Source: Tribonema minus
Taxonomy: Eukaryota > Sar > Xanthophyceae > Tribonematales > Tribonemataceae
Assembly (NCBI GenBank): GCA_017506865.1
Contig: JAFCMP010000190.1
Location: forward strand, 124,001-188,000
Direction: 5' to 3'
Length of the DNA: 64,000 bases
Shown here piece by piece: positions 12,801-25,497 of this stretch. Position numbers and translations under genes: made by a program. Every line of letters begins with the position of its first letter. The stretch's first letter is position 1. The notes beneath the pieces were generated by a model. That model worked only from the letters and a program-made list of their open reading frames with translations, had not been told where the DNA came from and made no database searches.

Positions 12801-15800
12801 TGCAGAACGCAGTGTCACTCTGTAGTGACTTGCTGCAGTGTTGAGGGCGTGTGACAGTCATCAAACAGCCTTGCAAGCAGACAATAACCGGCATCGCTGC
12901 TGCACACTTGCCGTGTTGCTGCTTCACGGGCACTCATGTCATTTGCTGAGCACACATGCACGTGACATCTTGCTTGCCGTGCACCGAGTTGTACAGGACC
13001 CAATATCGCTGCAGTGTTGTTTGTACACTTCATCTTACTGGCACCAGCGCCAAAGGCAGTCCAGGCCGTAGTGGGCCCGAGTCCCACCATCGCATTCATC
13101 TGAACGATATGGACTGTAAACTTGCGCAGGTGCTATTATGCAAGCACTCACTCCCCTGGTTTAACAAGGCCCATGCTTGTACATCTGTGCGCCCCTTTGC
13201 AGGTACCTGAATGAGTCACAACGCATCGTCACGGCAGCCCTCAACAGCTCAGCGCCTGTGCTGGCATCGGCAGTCTGTGACACCAGTGACTGCGCTGCTG
13301 GTGGCGGGCGTACTGTGACCATCAATGGGCAGCTTGCTATCATTACTGATGTGACAGCAGCAGATGGGGTCCTCCACGTTTTAAATGGCGTGCTGGTGAG
13401 ACATTACGCGTTTGCATGAACTGTTCAGCACTGAGTGTCTGACGCAGCATTTACAGTTGTGATGAGGTTCGCCCCGAATTGACATGCCGCGTTCATACGG
13501 TGATTGTGCGCTTACTCAAAACTCAAATTGCCGCATTGAATACATGAACAATCATGTGCGAATGCAAAACATGTTAGCATGGTGCGTTGCAACTTCTTGA
13601 GGATGTCGGTCAGTCTTGAATGTCCAGGGTGTTTTTAGCCTTCAACTGTTTGATGGTAAGAAACGAAGTTTTTCGAAGCACATGTCCCTCTAGTTGGCCG
13701 GCTGCATTGTTCAAGTCTAAAATGCATGTCTACACGACACCCCTGCACGCTTCACCAATGCCAAATCGGTGATTGCGGCACCTGCTTGAGTGCTGAGTGC
13801 ATTGCATACTACTGTACATAGAGATGTGGACACAAAATTGTAATACTATGGCACGTGGCTTTCTCGGAAGAAGTAGCATGTCTATGTTGCTTCTTACAAG
13901 TAGCCACCGTCGACAGACCTTCAATTTCTGCAGTACTTTGTCACTGAAGAATCAACGCCACAGGCATTGTGTTGGCATCATTGTGCGATCAACATTCTTG
14001 CTGGGGTAGGGAAAGGGCATGTGGTAATGCACACAGCAGCATCTGCATTTCAGTTGAGGTACACACGGAAATGGTGCTCGCAGTGGCTCATGTCGTCATT
14101 GAGCATTGACAATAAATGCAGCCATGATTTTTTTAAACAGTCGTTGCTACTGGCAGCTGCAGAGATTGGCTTCGTTTGCTGGCAATCAGGCTTGATTGCA
14201 GGGGAGCACTGACACCAATCTATTTTTTCTGCATTGCCTGCATTTCTGCCAGATTCCCAACCTGGAGCAGATTGCGACTGGCTGGGGGTTCTCGCAGGGG
14301 CTGCAGCAGCTGGCTCAGGCAGGCCTCACCTCAGTGCTCCAACAGCAAGACCCGCTGGCCCTGCTGCTAGTGGAAGGCGGCAGCTACGCTGCCAACGTTA
14401 CTGCCACGTGCGCCGCTGCTGCATCTACAGCAGCCACAAGTGCTGCTGCCGCTGGTGCGGATGGTACTGCTGCCACTCGCACTAGTGCCTCCGCATTCGC
14501 AGACACACTACGCTATCACATCCTGCCTGGCAACCCTTGCGCGTCCTGCGATGGACACTATGAGACACTGCTGGAAGGCTCAACGCCGGTGTATGCGTAC
14601 TCTGCTGCCGAAAACCTGGGCAACCCCTTCGTCGCATCACGCACAGGCAAGTGATGGTGGAGTCAACAACTGCAGAGGTGATGATCGTGCAGTTTTGGTG
14701 TTGTTGGTACAGCTTGCGCTCAGGATTCAATGCGTTACCGTGGTATCTACCGGACCTCTTGTGCATCCCTATGGCTCAATGGAAATTTGTCAAACCAAAC
14801 TGTGGATGTAGACTTAGTGTGCACCCGAACCCAAGCGAGATGTAGTTCATGAATGTGCTACACATGCTGTGCAATGCATCATCACACGTTCCCGTGGTGC
14901 CAGGATGCATGCTCACACTAGCATTGCATGTGTATGACTTAAAGTACAAGTATATGACGCCACCACTTTTGGTGCTCTGTATGAATTTCTATTAGGTTGT
15001 GTTTGTTCCCTGCGGGGGCATTGCAGCCCCAATGTACATACCTTGCTCGTGCTTCACCTGCACACATGCATAGCGCCTGATTGCTGATTCCTATGTTTGT
15101 CCGCCGGTGCTGCACACCCCCCATTTCATGGTTCAGGCATCTACCTACATGCATCAGAGTTAGTCTCAGCGCAGCCACTGAAGGCCATCAACGGGCGTGC
15201 ATGGGTGCTTGACGTGCCTCTTGTAGTGCCAGCACCCACCATCATGGATCTGCTTCGCGCAAGCGACAGCGGTGCCAGCATGTGGGCTGAGTGGGTGTCA
15301 TTGGATGAAGAATTGGCAGCGATGCTGGCTGACCCTGAAAAGGGGTCGTACACAATTTTTGCGCCTGCAGGTGAGCTAGTATGTGTGACTCTGCGGTATT
15401 GGGACGTGGTCAGACGGGACGCAGTCAGATATGGACCTGTGTGGCTGACGTCATCGGTAGTACGAGTAGTACACATTTGGGTTGGCATGGAAGCCGTGTA
15501 AGCGCTGCAGCGCACCTCGCTGGTCCGGTTGTGATGTGGCACTGGAATCAATAGGCGGCGTGTAGCAAGCATCACGGTAACTCGTGCTTCATGCATTTGC
15601 TGCAAAGTGACTGCACATTCTTGAAGGTGGCTTGCAGACTACAGATGCGTGCTAATGGTGCGACAAAGAGCATTCTGCTGCATTTATGCCTCCTGTGATT
15701 TCGAGATCGTCAACCAGAAGCGTGCTGGGCTGCTGCCTGCTGACCCTGACATATCTTCCGCTGTGGCACGGCACTGCACGCAGATTCCGCAATGCTGGCG

Positions 15801-17200
15801 ATACCTGAGCGCCGAAGGCCGGCAATTCAGCACGACAGGCAGCTCGCACAGCTGCTGCGTTTCCACTTGAGTCCTGGTTGGCACATGTCACACATGCTGA
15901 GCAATGCCACCGAAGCTGAGCGGCAGCAACTGGCTGGAGAGCGCTACTGCAGCGGGACAACACTACAGACGCAGCGTACAGGTGAGGGCAAGCGGCGTCT
16001 CAGGATTGTCTGCTTCAGCTCACCACAGGGCTTCGTGGCCCAGGCGTCACACTCTTGAGCAGAGTGGCAGAGACGTATAGCAGCTGCTGCAATGACTTGG
16101 TAGTTGCTTATGTATGGTTCGCAGTGAATGGTTGTGAAGACCAATTTCGATGCTACAAGCCTATTTTTCATCTTCAGGGCCATATGACTGCAATGACTCT
16201 GCGTAGCATCAACTTGCCAGCTTTACAAAGCAATACCCGTGCATTGGTAACCCCGTCACGTGCGCTGCTTTGCTCTTCAATGCAGTGTTGACCGGCAGGT
16301 TATTCAGTGCTTTGGAATGTTCGGCTGCTGCTTGTTGTGGTGTGTGGAATTGCTCAAAGATGACATGCAACGGCCAGGATGGCTGAATCTGACACTCGTG
16401 GATCAACATGACACCATTTTAGCCAAAGTAGCAGCTGCCGTCCCTTCCTGCATCTGCATTTGTTGGGGGTCAAGTTTCTGTTGACTGCAGTGCCTTGTGC
16501 CTTGGCTGGTGTGCGATCAGGCAAAAAGAACACCTTCACAACTAGCTGCTCTGCTTATCATAAAGAATAATGATTTCTTGACTGAAGTAGGGCAACTGCA
16601 ATGAGTACGCTCATGTGCCAGGAAGGGCATTATCCTGTCAGCGCAGATTCCAGCAGAGATTTCTCTTCTGCCGGGTACTATACGGCGGAGTACGAGAAGT
16701 GTGTCATCTGTTGCATGCAGGTGTAAGCAGAAATGGAAGTAGTGCTCATCTACAGCACTTGACCAACGCTGAAGCTCAGCCAGCACCACTCATCTGCAAT
16801 GTCAACATCTTTGGTCCTGCTGAACACTGGGCTCATGATGTGACAGACCCAATAGGTGCTATGTGCAGTGGTGTTTGTGTCACCGTGTGCAACCGTTGAT
16901 GCTGTTCCACTGGCCCTTGGGTGTTGTTGATTTAAAAAGCGGCGTGGTGCATGCCCTGTTTACCCAATGCAATTCTAAACCCCTGATGTCATTTTTGCAT
17001 CTGTCCAATGCACCTTCCGCCTGTCGTTGGCAGATTGTGAGATGCACACTCAAGTCGGGGAAGGAGGCCTGCTGTTTATGGGCACGCCAGGCTGGCCTTT
17101 CAGCGCTGATGTCATCACACGTGATCTGGTGGCAAGCAACGGCGTGCTGCACATCATCTCATCGGTGTTGACATATGATGGGTATCGATTGCCCGCCTGA
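6846..17200 (+). CDS. six-domain fasciclin (FAS1) extracellular protein
   Basis: Probable secreted or cell-surface adhesion protein of 1059 aa. Exons: join(6846..6922, 6961..7311, 7561..7942, 8446..8692, 9392..9567, 10480..10715, 11219..11460, 12305..12452, 13203..13395, 14253..14646, 15137..15370, 15784..15981, 16721..16855, 17034..17200); all phases agree and the total divides by three. It opens with a short hydrophobic leader (MLFFYFLLPLA). FAS1 motif pairs recur: TLFAPPD, TLFAPDDSAY with ATNGVIHRISALL, TVFMPTDAAF with ALHAIDAVLL, TVFAPSDAAL with AADGVLHVLNGVL, a diverged fifth domain ending INGRAWVLDVPLV, and TIFAPADSAM with ASNGVLHIISSVL. No C-terminal membrane or GPI signal is visible; it ends GYRLPA. 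The first intron is only 38 nt but joins a continuous FAS1 helix (VNFFVLRKCVEVAG). The intron after 14646 uses a GC donor (ACAG|GCAAGT). The acceptor at 9391 is AAAG. The start exon is the least certain part. Confidence 0.85.
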
Positions 17201-18327
17201 GGCTGGCTCTCAAATGAGCTTACGAAATGCAGGCACGCGAAGAGACAAGACGACAGACTGCGGGCTGCACGCTTTTGCGCCAAACCTGACCACTGCGTCC
17301 TACAAGATGCAAACGCACAGAAGACTGATTGCCACATCGTGACAACAGTGCCATGAACACCAATGTTGGCTTCTGTTGTCAGCATTCCACGTGCCATTTG
17401 CGGAACGGTGTGCGCATCAACACCAACGTCATGGCCCCAAGTCAAGACTGCATTCACATGACACCCGGGGTCATTTGAGGTCGATGATGCATGAGCCCTG
17501 TATGGCACCAAGCCCATGCATAACAGTCACTGTAGGCTGCTGTCGATTGGACATGGACACGTGCGACCATCAAGCTGTCACCATTACTGCTGTTGCTGCA
17601 GCGTAGGCCGCAGAAATGCCAGGCCTGAATGCATTGAATCGCCAATTCGGTACATGAAACTCTTCGGCACTCTTCTTTTGTTGCTGTTGCAATGCTTGCA
17701 TGCAGCATTTGTGAGTGCGAATGGGATGCAAGAGAGCCCATCATGTGCGCAAAGTGAAACGTTGCCATCACATGCTCAGCAAACTCGAAAAGCACAGATG
17801 AGCATGCTCTGCTTGGCAGGCGGCCCAACAGTCAACTGCGTCAATGCATGCAGACTGGCAAGAAAGATACTCTATCTGATAGTTACACTATGTGAAGTTC
17901 TGCTGCACATTGCTTGCATGCATCAACATACAGATGCACGTGCCAACGCGTACTTGTGGCATATCAGACATACTTCTATGCTGTTTTTACAGTCGACTCA
18001 AGTCATATTGCTGCCGCCATTGACTGGTGCAACAAAGTGCACTTGGCATCAATCCACGCAAATGCTTGTGCGCACTCCTATGCAAAGTGAAACATGCAGC
18101 ACTGATGGATGCCACATTGCACAAGAACATGCTTTGTACCACCAGCAGCTCAGCAGCAACAGCAGCATCAAGGCAACACGCCACAGACGGCTGGGCGAAG
18201 GGCATCACTGATCAAAGTGCTTGTGATGATGCCTTGCGAGAGCAGAGGCCTGCACATGTCTCAACGGCAGTTCTCTGACAACTGCTTCATGCTGACTGAG
18301 CAATGGATGTGACTAGGAACCGAGCAC
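17201..18327. other. convergent spacer between the FAS1 and TFIIIC-like genes
   Basis: Holds the 3' ends of two convergent genes. The 231-codon open frame at 17516-18211 (+) has no domain and no coding character comparable to its neighbours. Nothing else is supported. Confidence 0.55.
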
Positions 18328-21300
18328 TCAATACCCTGGCACGAGCGCTCCCTCGATAGCCGCATTTACGCAAGCGCACCTCACCAGCCCAGCTGCGCCG
18401 CCGCATAGCAGCCATGTCGGCGGCAGCGGAGGCGGCGGCGGCCACTGCGCAATACTCTCGTCATCCCCTTCGCTGGCATCCTCGCCGCCTGCACTGCTTG
18501 GTGGCCGCTGCTGTGCTGTGCGCGCGCACCAGAGCTTGACACAGTGCACCAGCGCCTGCAGGGGCGGCCGTGCGGCAAAGTGCGGCTCCAGCGGCGCTGC
18601 GGGGTTTGTGATTGCGTCGCTGACATGGCACGTGATCCGTGGCGATGCCTGCGTTGCTGCCGCCTCCCCCATCGCCGCCGCCGCTGCTTCTGCCGTGCCC
18701 GCCGCCGCCGCCTCGAACGTGAATCGCACCGGCGCAACGGTGGGACGCATGCAATACCCCTTGTTGTAGGGGCACACTAGTGCAGGCCGCACGTGCCCGG
18801 GTGCAGTGCCGTACGCTGCAAGCCCCACTTCCGCGTCCGGGGTGGCAGCCGCCACCGCCCACCAGCCTCGCCTGTACGGCAGCAGCGCGGTGCTCACCGA
18901 CCACGAGGCGTGCTGCGGCGCACCGGGCGGGTGCGACATGGGGCGCCACAGCTGGTGCAGCTGCCCCTGGTTCATGGTGATGTGGTGCAGGTAGGGGGCG
19001 TCCATCTGGGTGAAGAGGATGCTGCCGCTGCTGGGGTCCCAGGCGATGGCCGTGCCGCAGCGCGCCTTGGAGGGCGCCAGCATCTGGCGCGGCGCATGCG
19101 GCTCGCGCTCGTCCCACACGCACAGCTGCTCGTTGAAGCCCATGGACGCAAATAGGTGGCGCTCAAAGGGCGACCAGCTCACGGCCAGCATAGTGTTGCT
19201 GCCGGGCCCTGCCTCCGGCCCCTTGGCCACATTGACGAAGCGCAGCCATGGCTCCAGCGCGGCGGTGGTGCCGGGCTCTGAAGGCGGCGCAGGCGGGAGG
19301 TGCCATGTGCTGCACGAGCCGTCGGACAAGCCTGTAAGCAGCAGCGTTGGGTCGTACGGGCACCAGGCGACGCACGTCACCAGCACGTCGGGCAGCGCAG
19401 CGGTGAACAGCGGCGCCATCTCTAGCACACGCCGTGCGCTGCTGCTGCCGCCGGCGCCGTTGTTGCTGCTCCTGCTTTCGACGGCGCTCACTGCGGGGCA
19501 CAGGTAGATGCGCAGCAGCCCGTCCGCGAATGCCGCTGCCAGCAGTCCAAGCGTCGCCTGCGGGCTGCATGGACCTGCTGCTTCTGCTACAGCGCCATTG
19601 CTGGCAGCGGCATCGTACGCCCCCGGGTCGGGTGCCCACGCCACATTCATACCCCTGCCACCCCCATGCGCTATTGCATACGCAAGCGTAGCCTTGGCTG
19701 CAGGCTGCACCGGCGGCGGCGCTGCTACTGCTCCACCGTCCTCTGTGGCCGCCTCGGCTGCCGGCAGGGGCAGTGCTTGCGGGAGCTGCATAGCCCACAC
19801 CTGCAGCAGTGACGGCGCCGGGCTGCTGATGCCCACGAGCGTGCCCGGAAGGCCTTGGTCATTGTATGGGCGTGGGTCATCTGCCTGCATGGGTCCGTCG
19901 ATGGCAATGGCCACGTACGAGGTGTCATCGACTCCTGCGCATATGTCCATGTCCCACACTGCTCCGCCCGCGTTGAAGTACAGCTCTGGGCTGCCACCGC
20001 TGAAATGAACGGCACCGGTAAAGGCGTCCAGCGTCATTGAAGTGGAGGTGGCAGCGGCGGCAGCAGCTGTCGCGTCTGATTTGGTACTGGAACCAGCTGC
20101 AGGGGAGTGATGGACAACACTCATGTGCAACGGCCGCGACGGCAGCTGCACTGGTGGTGTCTGTTTGCTCGCCCACGTGTCCAAATCAGTCACGGAGTAG
20201 GAGGGCCCTTGCCAAGGCAGCAGCGCCGCAGGGAACAGTGCCCCGGTACGCCATGACACTGAAGGCAGCGGCTCCACTTGGGACAGGATGGTGGTGTTGG
20301 AGGGATTGGGCTTCTTCTTGTGCATCGAGGTTGGGTTCTGCAGCGCAGCAAGCAACAGAGTGGCAATAGCTTTAGGTGATGCGATTCATGTTTTGCAAGG
20401 GACTGGCAATCGGCTGCAGTTGAGGTCTTGTTGCTCATGTTGTGTAAGACCAGGCAGCCATTGCAGTTGAGCCCTCGATGCATGTTCAACAATGACCTGC
20501 TGTATGCACATACACTTTCATTGATAGGCAAGCCGAAGGGAACCTTCAGATTGATCATGTGAGGGGCAGTTGACCCAAGCCGAGGGCTGAAACAGTACTT
20601 TGAAATGGGAACCAGCTGCAGGTAGCACACCATGAAAACTGCAATACTGGTGAAGTCATGCATTCAGAGGACACGATGTCGCTGGCCACATACTTCAAGC
20701 AACCAGTACACGTCCAACGCCGACGCATACACTTGAGCAGTCAGATCAGATCAGACAAATGCGCGAACTAAATGATTGAATTCAATAAGAAGGTGTGCAA
20801 TGCACTGTGTGTGCTGCAGCAATAATGCAATGCACAGCCCATTGCGCAACGTCAATCACTCAGCAGTTGGCCCGCCCCATTGGATGTACCCGGGTACTGC
20901 AGCAGCAAAATTGGGCGCAAATCAGCTGCAGCAGAATGAGCAACTGCAACCCCTCAGGTCGGTAGCATCAGCTCCTCCTTTTTGCTGTGAACTCCCAATT
21001 GGCGCATGACACAATGCACTTCATGCCTGCTGGATATGATCCACTGCAACCTTTCGTTAACACATGGACAACACACACCAAGCAGATCAATCCAAACCTC
21101 CTGGTCTCATCCAAATGTCGATGTATTGATCCTCAGGGCTTCAAACCTATTTCGTCAGCCAGCAGCAGTCCCCAGAGCTACTTGTGACTCATGACGCATG
21201 GCGACTCGGTGAGAGTGCTGCAGTCAAGCTACGTGAAACTGAATGAACACCACCCGGTCACATAGGTTACTGCTACATACCCACATTCGGTATTGCATTT

Positions 21301-22356
21301 CGTATGCCTGCAGCACCATGACATATTATAAATTGAACAATGGTATGCAATGTGTGATAATGGCAGCCTCACCTTTTTTGCAAGCAATCTCTTTGCTCCA
21401 GCTTTTGTCCCTTTTGCTCCTTTGTTGGAACATACCGCTTTCTTCACGTGATATCGCATGCCCGGCTTTGTCGTGAACTTTTTGCCGCAAGTGGGGCACA
21501 CCCAGGAAAAATCCTCCTTCGGCTTTTTCCCTTTGCCCCTAACCCCCTTTGCCTTGCCCTTTGCCTTCGCTTGCCCCTTGCCCCGTCCCTTGGCAGAGGC
21601 ATCGCTGGCATCGCTTTCGTCAGCATCGCTGCCGCTCGCATCGCTCCCAGCGTAGTTTTCGTCTTCGCCTTCATCATCTTTTTCATCCTCTTCAGAGCCT
21701 GGCGCGGTTGCCATGTCTGAGATCTTGGGGCTTTCTGCTGGTGGTGCAGGTATGGGCACAGGGGGTTTGCCTTGCCTGGTAGGGCCTGCCGAAGCTGGTG
21801 TGACCTTGATGCGCCCGCGTTTCACTGCTCCTTCAACTGCTGTGTCTGGTTCGCCAGAAGCGCTCGCAACGTCACTCGATGCTGCCGCAGGTGCCGACGC
21901 GGCTACGTCTGCCGAGGTTGTTACTGCTGCAGGTTTAGACGCGGACTGAGCATTTTTTGGAGGACGACCACGAGGTCTTTTTGGTTTCGGTCCTTCGCCG
22001 GCTGCAGGCGTCTTCGGAGGCCTGCCCCTCTTCTTCTGCGGAATGGCCGAGCCAGGCTGAGGTGCAGCGTCGGACCCTGCTCCTGAAGCTGCCAGCGCTG
22101 GGACCAAACGCATTTCGACCGCAGATGCTGATTGGCCTGGGGACTCATCTACTGCGGCTGGCGGATGTGGATCTAGTAGTGATGGATGCATCTCTCTTGC
22201 ACTTTCTCCTCCCTTCTTCTCTTGAAAGTTTTTGAAGTTCACAGTTGAAGATGACACGAAACTGCCAGTTCTGAGATGCTGCCTGTCAACATCCGCCACT
22301 TGCGCATCCGCCACTGATGGCGCTGTGAGTTCAAGAGCGGCCGCAACATGGGGCAT
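18328..22356 (-). CDS. AT-hook / zinc-finger / WD40 protein, TFIIIC subunit (GTF3C2/tau91)-like
   Basis: Two exons, complement(join(18328..20337, 21373..22356)), 997 aa. The join is phase 0: AAAAAG|GTGAGG donor at 21372 and CTGCAG|AACCC acceptor at 20338. Exon 1 encodes a nuclear, low-complexity N terminus with AT-hooks (KKRGRPPKTP, RPRGRPPKNA, weaker VKRGRIK), an acidic Asp/Ser/Glu stretch, a Lys/Gly-rich stretch and one C2HC-like finger (CPTCGKKF...H...C). Exon 2 encodes WD40-like repeats, including VTCVAWCPYDPTLLLTGLSD and LAVSWSPFERHLFASMGFN followed by LCVWDERE. AT-hooks plus WD40 is the known layout of the TFIIIC subunit GTF3C2/Tfc6 and of its plant relatives, which help load TFIIIB on tRNA and 5S genes. 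The function is inferred from architecture. If the two exons are separate genes, each half still stands as described. The upstream in-frame codon at 20355 is TTG, so exon 2 has no ATG of its own before MHKKK. Confidence 0.75.
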
Positions 22357-24612
22357 AATGCTACTACCAGGAGGTTGCGAGGCTGCTGGGGTTTTGACGC
22401 AATTCGTGCCATCGATCAGGATGATCCAGCGCTGGTGCTACGCGCCTACAAATTACCCTTCGCAGACGTAGATCATGTGGTGCAGAAGCACCTGTACGGG
22501 GACTACGCGTTTACTCAGCGGATGGACCTACATGAGGGAGACACCGCTTTGCATTTGGCCTTGAAATGGAGGAAGATGAGGGCTGCGAAGGCGCTGCTGC
22601 ACCTGAACGCTCGCTGGGATATCGTCAATGCACAAGGTAATTGCAGATGTAAAGAAGTGCTGCGAGTGATGATCCGAAATCGCAAGTCACGGCGCGCTCC
22701 TTATATGGGATCCTCACAACGCCATCTTTGAGCTCCACGGCACATGAACAGCCGATGCTCGTCACTGCATGATTGAGCGGCATCAACAGATTCGATTGAT
22801 TGTGGCTGTCCTGGACCTGCGGGCGATTGCAATGCAGAGCAAACTGCGATGCAGAACAAAGTGAACCAGCTGATTCAGCACCTCAAACTATAAAGCCTAT
22901 GTAGCAGAACTGTTATGTGTCCTACAAACACAAGGCAGACACACCTATCAACGATGTCATGTGCATACGGCTACCTTGTCCGAGAGTCTTTGTGTGCATT
23001 CCCCTATACTGGTGAGGGCAACCCAGAACTGTGTCCTCTTTGAAAGAAACAGTGTTGAGCGAATAATTATTTGGTACTATGAGCTACATACCATATGAAG
23101 ACATTGAATGCAGACATGCGCCACCTCCGTTTACATGCCTGTTGACTGGTGCATACCATCACCGCTGTTGCAGGTGTCACAGCAGAAGCTATACTCATGA
23201 AGGAGCACTTGAAGCCCATGCTCACGCTCAAGGCGCAGCAGGAAAGGGAGTACGCAACTCAGGCAATGGCATGCGAGGATGATCTGATGCACACTCTGCT
23301 GGCGCATGAGCAAAGCATGCAGCAAGCCATGTCAGCCGACAAGCTGCGGCAGCTGAATGAGCTGCGCACAGCAGGCGCGGCTCAGGAGGCTATGCTGCTC
23401 ATGATGGCTGGGAGGATTATGGCACCAGAGTATGACAGTTATCCATGTGTGTGGCTGAAAACAAGCAAGCAGTATGCAGCCATGTGCGTCGAGCTGGCCC
23501 GAGACACAGCAGAATCAGCCAAGTACAACGGCGATACAGCTGATGCGCAGGCAGGCCACCTTGGCAACAGAACAGCCGAGGCCTGCAACTCCAATGATGC
23601 CAGTTCAAGACAAGCTCAAAAACCAGCAGTTGCAACGAAGTCGGGAACTCAGCATCAGGAACAGCAGCAGCATCAGTGCCAGCAGCAGCACCAGCAGGAG
23701 CAGCAGCAGCAGCAGCGGCAGCAACAGCAACAACAGCACCAACACCAGCTAGGACCTGTGGCGCAGCAGCCATTACGTCTGCTAACAGAGGAGGCGATGG
23801 CGCTAGGAAGGCGGCTGCGCGGAGTGGGCCGTACTGTGGCTCGAAGAAGACAGGTGATGCAATCACCTTCACCTCCAACGCCAGCTACCTGCCATGTGCC
23901 AGAGGGCATGGCAGAGCTGACTACAGCAGCACCCGCAACAGCGCCAGCAGTGGCTGAGATATCGCCTGAGGCGGAACCTCAACAGGAGTGCAGCTCAAGA
24001 ACTCCCCAGCTTGGAAGTGGCAATCAAGCCTTCACCTTCCACACCGTCACTGCATGCAAGACTCCTTCACAGCAAGATCGTTGGCCCCAACACGCACTGC
24101 AGAAGCAGAAGAGCTCGTACATAAACGGCATCACGGTAAAAGGATCAGCAGATCGTCAAGGTATCTCGTCACTGCGGCAGCTCAAGTACAATGAGCCGTT
24201 GACATGCGAGGCAATGGCAGCGCTGGCGGCCGTCATTCAGCAGTCTCCGAATGTTGACCACTTGAACTTGAGCCAGAAGCACATGACTGACGCAGCATTA
24301 GAAGCGCTCATTCAAGCGCTGCAGAAGAGTAAGCATCGTCTCGAGTATTTGAACCTGGACGGTAACTGCATCACCGATGCTGGCGCCTCAGCGCTGGAGG
24401 TAGCACTGTTGGGTGGCCTGGAAGTGAGAGAACTGTCGCTGTGCCGCAATTTCATAAGTGATGTCAAGTTAGATCATTTACGTGCAGTCATGGCTGCCCG
24501 AGGTCATGCACTTGTGGCGCTAAGTAATGCCACGCCAACATACTGGTATCAGCACATGCGTGTACAAGCACCTGCCTGCCGACAGGAAAGAGCAAACTCT
24601 AGCATCACTTGA
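22348..24612 (+). CDS. ankyrin-like / poly-Gln / leucine-rich-repeat protein
   Basis: Two exons, join(22348..22636, 23174..24612), 575 aa. The split Gly codon (CAA G|GTAATT ... TTGCAG|GT GTC) keeps the frame. Exon 1 carries one recognisable ankyrin repeat (DTALHLALKWRKMRAAKALL), which the intron truncates after VNAQG. Exon 2 starts with a Gln/Glu/Met-rich helical stretch, then a Gln/His tract encoded at about 23655-23750. The C terminus has ribonuclease-inhibitor-type LRRs (NVDHLNLSQKHMTDAALEAL, LEYLNLDGNCITDAGASALE, VRELSLCRNFISD). The protein has no catalytic motif and is probably a scaffold. The start ATG lies in ATGGGGCAT, which also holds the start of the gene on the other strand; an in-frame TGA sits 30 bp upstream. 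I do not recognise a named orthologue. Confidence 0.75.
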
Positions 24613-25497
24613 ATACAGCTGTTGAGCGTACACAGCCACAGTGGATCTGTACTAAATACATATCTTCGTTTTCAACAGTTTGCTGATGCTATGTGTTTCT
24701 GATGTGCTGATTTGGTGTCATTCCGCATGAGCAGTGCATCCGCTTCACAGCAGACTTTGACAGTCAGTATCCTGTGGTGCTGTGCCTACTTCAGATATGT
24801 CAGATTGGCAATGCGCCACGGCGGGGAATTCCATGGTTTTTCACTTACTGATGCACACATGCAAACCAAGGTTGTGCTACTTGCTACTGTGGACAGATAT
24901 GCATTGTGGCACACATGCTATAGCTGCTTTTATGATAGAAGCTGGCGCATTGAGCGCTCAATTACCGGGTGTACACACGAGCACACAGTTGCGGGCGGCC
25001 AGCAATCTCAGAGGCTCAGGCTCTAATTTCCCTTGGTGAAACTGCAGCCTCCATGGAAACGGTGGCCACCTACACATTGCAACTACACATTGCAACATGA
25101 CTTGCAAGCCGCTGCTAGACATTGTGATGAACCCTGTGCTGATGCAGTCAATATGCCATGACATGACATGACCCGACACGGGGAATTTCTGTGAGGTCAG
25201 TAGAAAAATTCTTCACCATTTATTCTCAGGCAGAACGGTCCTGACATGATCTCGCTCAGCCGCCGCTGATGTTTTGCTCAAACTCATTACAGTCACACGA
25301 CACACGAGACAAAAGAAACCAGAGATATGATCAACGCTCTGCGTGTAAGTTTGCGCCCTGTAGCGCACGGGGGCCGGAGCCGGTTGGCCAATCGCACATT
25401 CATCACAGGCAAGCTTCACAATCTGCCGTGACTGCAAACCTCTGCTCACTCAAACGTAGCATTGACGCGTGTGAGCGGTGATTGAAGCGTGTTGTGT
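24613..25497. other. intergenic region between the LRR and Band 7 genes
   Basis: Tandem-gene spacer holding the 3' UTR of the LRR gene and the promoter of the Band 7 gene. There is a short ACATG-type slippage stretch near 25160. No coding or RNA feature could be supported. Confidence 0.5.

Noticed and set aside
17516..18211. 231-codon plus-strand ORF after the FAS1 gene
   Set aside because: No domain, no signal sequence, Cys/His/Ser-rich composition as in random frames of this sequence.
18461..19798. Several long ORFs in other frames over the WD40 exon (220 and 211 codons)
   Set aside because: High-GC exon shadows full of Arg/Ala/Gly; the WD40 frame is the one with recognisable repeats.
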